Shown one piece after another: positions 32,701 through 41,914 of a stretch of 42,714 nucleotides of DNA (its first letter is position 1; each line of letters opens with the position of its first letter). The stretch covers positions 572,032 through 614,745 of the forward strand of contig PJRA01000519.1 in the NCBI GenBank assembly GCA_016987375.1, given 5' to 3'. This DNA comes from Brachionus koreanus. Taxonomy: Eukaryota > Rotifera > Eurotatoria > Ploima > Brachionidae. The translations under genes and the position numbers were made by a program. Under the pieces are notes generated by a model, which was not told the DNA's origin, searched no databases, and saw only the letters and a program-made list of their open reading frames with translations.

Positions 32701-35700
32701 CGATTGTGTATGAAAATTTTTTGTAAAATCTCTGTGAACTTTTTGTAAAATTTGACATAAAAAATCCTAATTTTAAAAAAATAAATGCTTTATTGTTTCT
32801 AAATATCATTCCTTTAAAGTTATATCCAAATATTGAATAATTGACTTTTTTATCAAAAATTTTAAGTCAGTAAGCTGCTTAGAAGTGAAAGACCAGACCC
32901 ATCAATTCTTTGGAATCTCCATCTTTTTTCACATGTAAGTATTCAAATAAAATAATCTGATACGATCTATATTTAACTGTAAAGCTGCTAACATCAAATG
33001 GGACCATTCTTCTTGAAAATATTGATCTTATAAAAGAAATCTTGTCAATCTATAGTTCTTCTACCAACAAAGAGTGCATATCAAACATGACCTCATCCTA
33101 TAATAATTTAATTACATCGTTAACCAAAACTTATCCCATTGAAAAGCGTTCTGTTCATTACAGCCTTGTAATTGAAGACGAAGATGATTTTTTCTCAAAG
33201 CATCTTCCATTAAGAGTAAATTTTTCAATAATTAAAACCTTTAAACATTTGAATTATTGCCAAGGACTGGGGAAAATATGTGACTATCGATGAACTTAAA
33301 ATTGATTATCATATACCAAATGTTAGAGAAATTTCAATCGCTTTGGATATAACAAGTTCAGTTTTAACTGAATCGATGTCATTTTTAAAGAAATCAATTC
33401 TAAGAAAAAATGAATCGCGCGATTTTAAATCAACCAAAGAAGATAATTATAGAGAACTTAATTATATTTATCATGTGATTTACAGTGCATCTTGTCTTCT
33501 AAAGAGACCATGCAATCAAAAGACTGTCAATGAACAGTAGGTTTTTTTTTTGTTTTGTCTTAAAACATTAATAAATCTTTAATATTTAAATCTTTAAATC
33601 TTTAATATTTATCAAGTATTGATTCAATGGTTAATGTTGGTGAATTGGATGAAGTAAATAAAGGATTGGGGTTTGAATCAGCAAATATAAATGATCAGTC
33701 GCATGAATATTACAGTTTAAATAATTCAGATAAGCAAATTATGCTCAATTTGAGAAGAGAAGTTGTCGAGTTTTGTCTAAAGCTTGAGGAAAAAATTAAC
33801 CAAGAAAAATTGAATGATACAGCTATGATTATTTTGCTATCAAGAGTAAGTTTAATTAATTTTTGACATTAGAATAATGATTTTTTTAATTGTTAATTTT
33901 TCAATTTTACAATCAATGCATTTTTTATTTTTTCAAAAAAATTGGTTTAATGTTAAGAGTTTTAGAATTGAAAAAAAATTATTTTGCTGTTGAAATTTTT
34001 TTTTGATTCTTCAAATTTTGATGATGTAAATAAATAAATTTTTTAGTAACTGAGCTAAACTCGTTAAAAAAAATTCGATAGAAATTCTAGTCTATTTGTC
34101 ATGACACAAAAAGAAAACTAAGCATTGACCATTTATTTTTATACATGTAATTGTAATAATTACCTTGAAATAAATTTTTGAGCAATAAACTAATGATTCT
34201 TGACATTAATTAAACAAATTTGACAGTTATTAGAACAACGAAACAATAAAATAGAAAACACAGATAATATTTTTTCTCACTATATCACATGGTCTAGAAA
34301 AGAAAAGTTAGTAAATGATATGAGATAGATTAAAATTTTAATTTTTTTCTCTTTTTTTTATGTTTTATTATTTTCTACCTCGTCGACCCTAGTCAATTTT
34401 AAATACAAACATCACTTAAAAATAAAATGGAGTATATATTTTTTTAGTTTAAAATTATTTCTTAATTTAACTGTTATAGTATTCCTTTTGCAGGCGCATA
34501 AATCAGCTATGACAGCTATCACCGCATGGAAAAGCAATAGATTCAATTCAAATGCGATGCTTTGCTCCCCTTACTCCTCCACTTGGTCCTTCATTATTCA
34601 CTGAATTCATGGATTTCGCATCATAGTACCAATTGACATGATTGTATTTTTTGTGGATTTTATAGAATTGGATAAGATCCCCACGCTTTCGCCTATCTTT
34701 TAGAGTTTCTAATCCCAAGTTAGCTAATCATGACTCGTAATTCAAACTTCTGATTTGTGGAACAAGTTTCGTCTTTGTACTTGTTCAAGTCTAAATATAT
34801 CCTTCTTTAAATAAGGATTCCAGGCAGATGCACAGTATTCTAGATGCGTTCTAACATATTTTTTGTAAAGCTGCAAAAACGATTGAGCATCCCACTATAC
34901 ACGAACGTTTTTTTTGAGCATACAAAGCATGTCGTTAGCTTTCTTAACGCAATTGTTGATTTGATCATTCCATTTTAGTTTGTTGTCCACCACTTCACCA
35001 AGATCGCGCACAGTAGTAGTAACAGCTAATTCAACTCTGAAATCATCTGCATAAGAATTTTTTTTTTCTGTTAAATGTATCTTTTTTGAATGTTTTTAGA
35101 AATCTTTAAACTAAAAAACTAAAAAAAAAGACCATAATTTTGTCCAGACTTTTCAAAATAATTTATAAATTTTATTTAAGGCAGTAAAGTTTCAGAGCCA
35201 AAAAAAATTTTTGATCACTCTCAAAAAATTTGACTAACCCTACGTTTTCGTAGAGTTCGAATCTGAAGATAGTCTGGAAGTTTTGCATCGCGTGATCTTT
35301 AATTTTCTTCATGTTCAGAAAAAAATTCTATACGTGAATAAAAACAAGATTGGTAATTAAGATACCAGGATAAAGGGATTATTTTCTCGCATCATCTTGT
35401 ATATTGTACATTAAACCATTCAGCCCTTCTAATTATGTTTTTTTAAATTACTGTTTGAAAAACTGAATTTTTTCATGATTGAATCATACCTAAATATCTT
35501 GAACTTTTAACTTGACTTGGTAACAACTCAAAAGGAAAGACTTTTGCATTATTTAACAATGTTTTTTAGTCATTAATTATCTTGCTAAAAAAACTTCATT
35601 AAATTTTGAAAAATTTCTTTTAAAAAATATTCTTGAATTAATAAACAAATTAATATTAGTTAAATTTATTTTTGATCATTTTTTTTATGATTTTAATTTG

Positions 35701-38700
35701 CCTTGAGCATTAAAATTTTTAAGAATTTTTATTTTTTCAAATAAATTTAGATATTGGCCACAGCATGCTCGGTTTTTGGCTCAATAGCCAGTGAATTTGA
35801 AAAATCATGGAAAGATCATTTTGTAAATAAATCAACAATTCAAAATAAAGTAGAACTAAAATTTCAAATTTAATAAATAAAAATAAATGAGATTTTTTGG
35901 CTAGCTAATAGAAAAAAAATATCCTAGAGAAGAGCTGATCAGGCGAGTAATGCTTCAGTATGACTTCAGATGTTTTCATTTGCACACAACCTTAACAGAC
36001 CTTGATTATCGAGCAATAAGCACTTTGGTCAATCTATCTATAAACTCGTTTTATCAAATAGTGCGCGAAGAAGCGCGCTCTCAGCTATTCGAAATTCTGT
36101 CCCAATTTCAATACTCAATTTTAACCATTCTACCAAATATTGTCAAGTTTTTGAACAAGACGCATAGCGATAAAAAAATAACAAAAGATCAACTAGAAGG
36201 ATGCCTTCTTCTTCTTAAAGGAAATTCTGTTCCGACCTCTCTGTTGATAAAGCAAGACTGGTTTATTTTGGCAAAGATATGGCCCAGTCTTTTCCGATGC
36301 AAATACTTTGAACATGAAAGCATAAATAAACTTTTGGACAGCATTTTTTTTTCTGCTAATTTAAATTTCAGCTCATTTGACAATAAAATATGTCTAAGTG
36401 ATCAAACAATTTCGTCAGCTTACGAACTTTGTCCAGCGACTATTTTTTCCAATGATGAGGAAAGACTCAGACAATTTAGGCAAAAGTGCTTCATTGAAAA
36501 TCAAACTATTTCTAAGCTAATGAACGATCTGATCGACATAGCCAGTGATTCTAATTCTTGTCAAAAAAATAAAGAAATAAGTCTTTTTTCTCTCATATTT
36601 TTGCTCGATTCATGTAAAAAAAATGCCAAAATTTTATCGCCTGAGTGCGTTGAATTGTTTACCAATAATATGTTGCATGAAAATCAAAATATTCGTCGCA
36701 TATCAATAGATGCCCTGTGCATTATACTTAAAATGGGTAAGTTTAAAAAAGTTATGACAGAGTACAACACAGATGAGTTGATAGAAGAGGCTGCAATAAA
36801 TTCATACTCGCCGGGATACCGCAATGATAACGCATGGAATGTGTACAATTACAATTTTGACGAGTGGCAAAATGCAAAATTTTTGGACAAGTCCTATTGG
36901 GGATACTACACGTGGCCAAGTCAACTTCAAATAGCTTCCAATCATAGATTGACTTATGGTGAAGACATCAAAGCTGAATATACAAATGCAATGGAGAGAA
37001 TATTTTCAAAATTTAAAGACAAAAATTTTGTCTCTGCGTATACAAGACTTTGCCAAGTGGAAGATGACAAATGTGAGCAGAGATTTGACAAAAAAAAATT
37101 CTATCTTTTCAAGTCTTTATTCAGAAACTATGGTTCGATGGATGTTTTTGAAAATTTGCTTGAGAGGCTGTCAATTTTGGTGCAAGATACAGAAACTAGT
37201 GAATGCAGTCATAAAATAGCAGCTGAAATACTAAGTGGACTCATTAGGGGTTCAAAATATTGGTCTTTTGAACAACTTTGTGATTTATGGACTCAAATGG
37301 AACGCTTGTTTAATCTAGTTGTACAAAATATGACTAAAGATACAATTGATATATGGACTGAGTGTTTTTCTAACTCATTTGAAGATCAGGATCCTAGAAG
37401 AATGACATTCTATTTGAATTATTTTAAAGATGGTTTTGTCAAAGTATTAAACGACCTATGTTTAATGGATTTAAAAGCTAAGCCAGCCTTTAAAACGACT
37501 AATTTTATTCAATTGTTGACTAGCTTAAGTCAATTTGAGTGGAGAATATGTCACTTTTGGAATGATGTTATTCAAGACATGGTTCATTATATGGGTCATT
37601 CAAACAAATTGATCAGAGAAATCATGTATCCGTAAGTTTTTAAAACCAAATTTATTTTTTTTAAATTTTTTTCTATCATGAACCAAATTGAACCAAATTT
37701 TGCGTAAAATCTATAAATTGAAGTTAATTAGGCATCATGTTTGATAATAGAGTTAAGTAACAGATGCACAATTTAAGGCCTTGTGAAATTTGAACAAATA
37801 AAGAATCGAACAGAATTTAAAGCAAAAAAATTTAACTTTTTCAAAGGTTTTAAAAGTGTTTTTTTTTAAATGCAACATGGTGCAAACAGTAAAAAAAAAG
37901 TCGTTTGACTTGACTTTGGCTTCATAACTTTTGAAAAACTTTCATGCATAGTTGCATTTACAGTTAAGTCTGCTGATAATATGCAAAATCTCCGCAAAAC
38001 TCTCTATTTTTTCCAGGATTTTACAAATAATGCAACTAAGAATTTTGCACTATTTTACATTTATTGTTCTATTTTATTGAAACTAACCTTAATATTTAGA
38101 TTTTTTTCTTGTAACTTAGACAAAAATCTTTTATTTCCTTTTCAAATATCATAAAAATATTGAAATAAAAAAATCTATTTAATTCTTAAAAAAAATCATA
38201 ACCTATGACACACAATTTAGTCTAAAATTTAATTTTTATAAAAACATATTAAATTAGTTTTAAAAAGAAATTAAAAAAAGCTAAGAAATGAGTTAAATAA
38301 AGTTTTCTATAAGAAATTTACTGTTTCATTGAATAATAAACGCCTTATATAGTTTTAGCATATCCATTGATTGAGCTAAACATTTCTTCAAAATACCAAT
38401 ATTTCTTGAAGAATTAAAAAATCTTTTAAAAATAGAAAATTTTCTAAACCATGATTAGATTATACAACACTGAATTTCAGTAGAACCATTAGATGATTCT
38501 ATTTTTCATCAATGCTTCTCGGATGGCATCTTTATTGTCTGAATTATTTTTTTTCTATTGTCTACTACTCATATAACTTTTTGGGTTTCATAATATAAAT
38601 CAAAATATACTAATAAAAATTTAAATTAATAATTTCTAAATTTTTCACATTTTGCATAAAACAAAAAAAGTATCTGGAAAGTTGAAGATTACAAAAATAG

Positions 38701-40196
38701 CTTGAATGGGCAAAGCACTGCATAAATTTTATGCATGAAATATCGTTTCAAAAAATCTTGTAGCTTTTTTTCACATGAATAAAATTTATGAATTTTTAAG
38801 ATTTTAAATTAAAAAAAATTATCAATAAAATTAAAATTTATTTAATTTTTTTTAATAAAAGAGCACTAAGACATGCCTCTATTACTTAAATGAAAATAAT
38901 TTTTTACTTTTTTTAAATCCTCAAATTTTTAGATGTGCAGTTTTATCAGTTTCAAATGAAGTTTCATTCGAAAAAAATTTCCAAGCAGCTTCTTATAAAG
39001 TACAAAAGTCATCAATATCCGGAAACATTTCTAAATTTGTTGATCAAGTATTATCAAAGCTAGATAAAAGCATTCAATTATATAATCAAATACATGACGA
39101 AACACTATCCAAAGAGACTCGCAAAGAAATTCAACGTCTTAAAATAGATGAGCTCATTTCAAACACAAATTTTGTTCAAACACTTCTTAATTGGTATATA
39201 CTTTTCATAACCAAAGGATTAGAACCATTGAACATTGAAACAATCAATATTCTTTCTAAAGTTTTTTTTAAAATAATTTAGAGATTTAATTTTATTTATA
39301 TTTTTTTAAAGCTTTGTACTATTGATAATTTATTATCAGGAGATTCAAACTCAAAGAACAAACTAATTGCACTCAGGTTATATTTGCCTACATTGACTTT
39401 AGATCAAAATTGCATAAAAATACTACATGAAATTATCATAGAAGTATTAAGAAAATTTAATTTTCTATTAAAAATATTTTGTGTCAATTTAATCTGTTTG
39501 TTTAAAATTTTTCTTAAACGAAGACATCAAGATCGCCTAATATAAAATCAAAACAAGCTTCAATTCAAATGGTTCAAAATTTTTCAGTCATGAATAGCTT
39601 TATTCTAACACAAGAGCAAAAAAAAGAAATCAAACAAATGTTGTTTAATTTATTATGTGATGATAGTTTACAAATACGTCACAGTGCTTGCTTAGTTCTA
39701 ACCAGCATGTTTCATACGAATTTCATAAAAGTTGACTCTGAAATAATTGTAAACTTTTCATATTACTCTTCAATAAAATAATGATTATAAAACCATTTTA
39801 TTTAGAATAGATTTAAAAAGCTTTCAAAATCACGCTCTAAAACTAAGAGCGTAAATTGTGATTTGAGTATTCAAAATGGAAGTCAGTCTCATGGAAGTAT
39901 TCTTGGTTTGTGTGCAATTGTAAACGCTTCACCATACGAAATTCCCCCATATCTTCCTGACATTGTGAGCTACTTGTGTCAATATTCTCATCAGAACGAG
40001 CCTATTAGAGTAAAAATACTTCATGCTTATTTTAAATGTATTTTTCAATTTAAATTAAAAGGGATCTGTGAAAAAATGCTTAAATGAATTTAAAAGAACT
40101 CATTTGGACAATTGGTTTGCTCACAAACAAAAATTTACCAGCGATCAATTGAATAACCTTGATGATGCGCTGCTATCAGCAAATTATTTTGCTTAG
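25354..40196 (+). CDS. PSME4: Proteasome activator PA200/BLM10 homologue, 19-exon model
   Basis: PA200 is a large HEAT-like solenoid that caps the 20S proteasome, opens its gate and promotes degradation of acetylated core histones during DNA repair and spermatogenesis. Exons: 25354-25373, 25434-25826, 25902-25991, 26052-26307, 26372-26716, 29145-29203, 29710-30617, 32867-32934, 32985-33215, 33265-33536, 33617-33845, 34227-34310, 35751-35822, 35905-37631, 38933-39260, 39312-39443, 39524-39748, 39806-40009, 40062-40196. Every junction is GT-AG and in phase; all exons give 1,925 residues against 1,843 in human PA200. Landmarks match human in order: EEWRPLMCPFD, YYHPSN, LPGVDVNDLNK, RRVMLQYDF, WGYYTWP, GLIRGSKYW, SPYEIPPYLP, KRTHLDNW. 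Weak points: exon 15 donor (GTTTTT), exon 3 acceptor (CAGAG with the second AG used), and whether exons 12 and 13 are used together. The tail ends Y-F-A. AATAAA at 40270 is a likely polyadenylation signal. Confidence 0.93.
26880..27850 (-). mobile_element. LINE fragment in PSME4 intron 5, antisense
   Basis: The minus strand from 27850 to about 26880 encodes the second half of a Jockey/CR1-like reverse transcriptase. Blocks are IKWFEDFFCNRTKRVV, MQIYADDSKIL (YADD near 27650-27660), then the thumb and the tail. The tail (26900-27211) is one intact 103-codon stretch: GILRDNSMRMHGESFPAKLR, NDFASVVTARHFFFANR, WNRLPDSF. Several frameshifts upstream make it inactive. The 3' end near 26880 carries a TAACTAACTAA tetramer-like tail. 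Confidence 0.9.
27851..29144. other. Rest of PSME4 intron 5
   Basis: AT-rich intron sequence without a recognisable gene or repeat. The minus-strand open frame at 28502-28720 has no family resemblance and is probably chance. Confidence 0.5.
29145..30617 (+). CDS. PSME4: PSME4 exons 6-7
   Basis: Exon 6 (59 nt) encodes LLQRLPEALIERIR, matching human LLQRLPNSVVRRLH. It is joined in phase 2 to exon 7 (29710-30617), which begins with EKLKKYEWL and contains the LFSKTNF, RADLMLPAL and LPGVDVNDLNK blocks. Exon 7 ends at 30617 in phase 1 before a perfect GTAAGT donor; reading through gives a stop at 30644-30646. Confidence 0.9.
31112..31333. mobile_element. TTAA MITE, copy C, in PSME4 intron 7
   Basis: A 222-bp element with perfect 20-bp terminal inverted repeats: TTAACACTCAAAGGACCGGC on the left and its exact complement on the right, including the TTAA targets. 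A subterminal hairpin, GTGTCA-TTT-TGACAC, occupies 31133-31147. No reading frame. The perfect ends make it the best preserved member in the window. Confidence 0.93.
31770..32215 (-). mobile_element. Tc1/mariner transposon relic, copy B, in PSME4 intron 7
   Basis: The minus strand carries WYMGCISY, LENNLLPSVELLFDPND, PWIFQQASAHTAHSVSD, IEDLPWCAI and further pieces that parallel copy A (for example FDPNDPW and the RLKIPTEYI region). It extends further toward the N-terminus than copy A (the MGCIS block) but lacks the SPDLN region, where a deletion joins PWCA to downstream sequence. The first Asp of the catalytic triad would lie near the MGCIS block; the FQQDNA block reads FQQASA. Inactive. Confidence 0.85.
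32867..33845 (+). CDS. PSME4: PSME4 exons 8-11
   Basis: Exon 8 (32867-32934) supplies the SILWNLHLFSH block, equivalent to human ELLWNLQLLSE. Exon 9 follows after a 50-bp intron and exon 10 after a 49-bp intron. Exon 10 starts with DWGKY, matching human KDWGKPGD, and continues through the REISIALDI block. Exon 11 (33617-33845) ends in DTAMIILLSR. This is the most diverged part of the protein, and the assignment rests on anchor motifs plus consistent phases. Confidence 0.82.
34227..34310 (+). CDS. PSME4: PSME4 exon 12 (candidate alternative exon)
   Basis: Acceptor TTTGACAG before 34227 and donor GTAAAT at 34311 bound an 84-nt phase 0-0 exon beginning LLEQRNNKIENT and ending TWSRKEKL. It aligns loosely to human PA200 around IIGDLLQ to SFNLVKKSM, the same segment that exon 13 covers. 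An overlapping donor GTTAGT at 34307 would give phase 2 and break the frame. Confidence 0.6.
34494..35060 (-). mobile_element. LINE fragment in PSME4 intron 12, antisense
   Basis: On the minus strand from 35060: VRDLGEVVDNKLKW, then NNCVKKANDMLCMLKK, LYKKYVRTHLEYCASAWNPY, FRLEQVQRRN, and near the end GPSGGVRGAKHRI. These are the thumb and C-terminal blocks of a Jockey/CR1-like element, broken by stops. Both ends are truncated; there is no 3' tail. Confidence 0.88.
35751..35822 (+). CDS. PSME4: PSME4 exon 13 (candidate alternative exon)
   Basis: Acceptor AAATTTAG before 35751 and donor GTAAAT at 35823 bound a 72-nt phase 0-0 exon. Its FGSIASEFEKSWKDHF matches human FQGSHKHEFDSRWKSF closely, better than exon 12 does. 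It joins exon 14 in phase at the acceptor GGCTAG before 35905. Confidence 0.75.
35905..37631 (+). CDS. PSME4: PSME4 exon 14, large central exon
   Basis: One uninterrupted 1,727-nt exon with the best conserved central blocks: RRVMLQYDF at the start, the HEAT-like repeats around ILPNIVKFLNK, then WGYYTWP, RFDKKKFYLFKSLFRNY, AAEILSGLIRGSKYW and EDQDPRRMTF. The acceptor TTGGCTAG before 35905 keeps phase; the alternative AATAG six bases downstream does not. The exon ends in phase 2 at a perfect CC|GTAAGT donor. Confidence 0.93.
37632..38932. other. PSME4 intron 14
   Basis: A 1.3-kb AT-rich intron. I see no transposon, RNA gene or nested gene in it. Confidence 0.6.
38933..40196 (+). CDS. PSME4: PSME4 exons 15-19 (C-terminal part)
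   Basis: Exon 15 begins by completing a Pro codon. Exons 16 and 17 follow after 51- and 80-bp introns. Exon 17 holds the region corresponding to the bromodomain-like acetyl-lysine site: FHTNFIKVD matches human LQCNFLTMD, so the Asn-Phe pair (human N1716-F1717) is kept at 39719-39724. Exon 18 starts with a basic KKLSKSRSKTK stretch, the counterpart of the human KKRKR nuclear signal, then LGLCAIVNASPYEIP. Exon 19 (GSVKKCLNEFKRTHLDNW) ends ANYFA followed by TAG at 40194-40196. Confidence 0.9.
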
Positions 40197-41204
40197 TTGG
40201 CAAAATTTCCATCAATTTCTTTAATAATTTAGTTTAATCTAAAATAGTTTTAGTTCAAAATTTTTTGACAATAAAATTTCCTTAATATTATATTAATGAA
40301 ATTTTTATTTTTCATCAATGAAACATTTTGAATCTGCTCTCATCGATCAAAAATCGATTTGTTTTTTTTTTTACTCATTGATGCAACATCAAATTTTGAT
40401 TGACTGAGTTAGAGTTGTTTAAAAGTCAAAAATTAAAGTCCAAGTTCGGACTTTAAATTTTCTTTTATTTAATATAAAAAAAATTTAAAGTTAAAAAAAA
40501 GTCAGTCTAATTACATTTTTATTCAAGTTGAAATTTATTTTAAAAATTAAATGTCAAAATTAATTAGATTAATTTATTCTATAAATTTAAGTCAAAAGAC
40601 TTGACTTTGACTTAATGACTTATGAACAACTCTAAAAAAATAAAATATTATGTTTTTTTTTTTTAATATATAACAACACCAAATATTTCATAATAATCAA
40701 GAATGAATAATGAATTTTCTGAATATTACCACCGCTAAAAACTCAGAAAACAGAATTTATTTCTCTTTTGATTAATTAAAAAAACCATCATGTTCTTTAC
40801 ATTGAATGATCTTTTTCCATAAGTAGTTAAATTCATATTGAACTTGCAGCTTCAAAATAATCAAAAGTAGTTAAATAAAAATAATATACTAGTCAGTCAT
40901 GGCTATAACTCTAGACTTAGCTTTACTAATTTGAGCTCAGTTGATATTTAGAAACATATTTTATTCTAAAATGAATTAATAATTAAATATGACAACTTTA
41001 TCAGGTTTTATTGAATTTTTTATTTAAAGTTTATTATGTATCGACATTCTTTGTGAAGCAGAAGTCGGACAAGTAAATTTTTTACAGATTGAATCGGATG
41101 ATATTCATTCATCTCTAAAGACAGTTCTCCAAATTATTATATTTAATTAAAACTGATTCATTGAGCCGTAAAGAAATATGAAATTTGAAAATTAAAAACG
41201 CTCA
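40197..41204. other. 3' flank of PSME4
   Basis: AATAAA at 40270-40275 is a likely PSME4 polyadenylation signal. The rest is AT-rich. Around 41028-41144 the plus strand has an open stretch (GQVNFLQIESDDIHSSLK) that reads like protein, but I cannot assign it. Confidence 0.5.
40270..40275 (+). promoter_or_regulatory. Putative polyadenylation signal of PSME4
   Basis: A canonical AATAAA lies 74 bases after the stop codon. In DNA this AT-rich such hexamers arise often by chance, so position is the main support. Confidence 0.5.
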
Positions 41205-41640
41205 AAGTAACGGAATAAAAAGGCGATATATTTGAAACTGGAAAGAGTTCTAGTTGTACAATTGATAAATGCTGATTTCAAAATCAATAAAGAAATAGCA
41301 AAAGAGTTCAAAGAGGTTTTTGGTGAAGTGAGAGCTTATTCTGGAAAAATTGGCGATGTTGTATATGTGAAAAATGGTAGTCGATTTATATGTCATTTGG
41401 TAGTCCTAAAAAAGAAAAATGAAAAACCGACTTTTGAGAATTTGAGGAAGTGTTTGAATAACTTAAAATAGTTTGTGGAAGAAAAGAATAGTAAAATTGG
41501 GATTAAAGACTGGGTTGTGGATATGGAAATTTGAAATGGGATCAAGTTAAAGCATTTATAAAAAAGAAATTTAAAGATTTTGAGCTAGAAATCAATGTTT
41601 ACTTCAAATTTCTAACTATTTGAATTAAAGAAGGAGGAAA
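41205..41640 (+). pseudogene. Decayed TARG1/OARD1-like macrodomain
   Basis: Reading the plus strand with frame changes gives a whole small macrodomain in order. KGDIFE starts at about 41218. Next come NADFKINKEIAKEFKEVFGEV, VYVKNGSRFICHLV, KPTFENLRKCLNNLK, then GCGYGNLKWDQVKAF and ELEINVYF. Human TARG1/OARD1 (152 residues, removes ADP-ribose from acidic side chains) has the same blocks: KGDLF, GIAVLFKKKFGGV, LKRDGRYIYYLI, KPTYENLQKSL, GCGLDRLQWENV, ITVYTL. Damage: a frameshift after KGDIFE, a TAG after NNLK (41469-41471), and another frameshift before GCG. The ligand-loop GAG motif is replaced (INKEIA), and the Asp of GCGLD that serves in catalysis reads Gly. The Lys of the LKRDG-type block is kept. 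The frame from 41232 begins at TTG, not ATG. I call it a pseudogene. Confidence 0.8.
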
Positions 41641-41885
41641 ATGTTGTAGTGCGGTTAATTAGTTAAGAAACATATATTGATTAAAAGTGCTTAATCAAAG
41701 AAATTTAGTAAATTGTTGCTTTGAAATAAATTAATATTTAAATATAAGTTTGGTTTAGTGTGATTCTAAAAAAAATATATTCTTTAATATAAGTTATTAC
41801 TTTAACATTTAACGACGTAAATTTGGTGAAGGTTTAAAATAATCGAAGGTAGTTAAATAAAAATAATAAATGACATGTAGAAGAT

Positions 41886-41914
41886 TATAATAATAATAAT
41901 AATAATAATAATAA
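41886..41914. repeat. (TAA)n microsatellite at a LINE 3' end
   Basis: About nine to ten uninterrupted TAA units. It sits exactly where the minus-strand LINE ends, so it is the element's repeat tail rather than an independent microsatellite. Confidence 0.9.

Noticed and set aside
34494..34620. GCG- or SPHGKAIDSIQMRCF-type reading as a PSME4 exon after exon 12
   Set aside because: The opposite strand reads as the C-terminal tail of the antisense LINE (GPSGGVRGAKHRI), continuous with the fragment up to 35060.
36189..37219. Frames on both strands inside PSME4 exon 14
   Set aside because: They overlap a strongly conserved coding frame and have no family resemblance.
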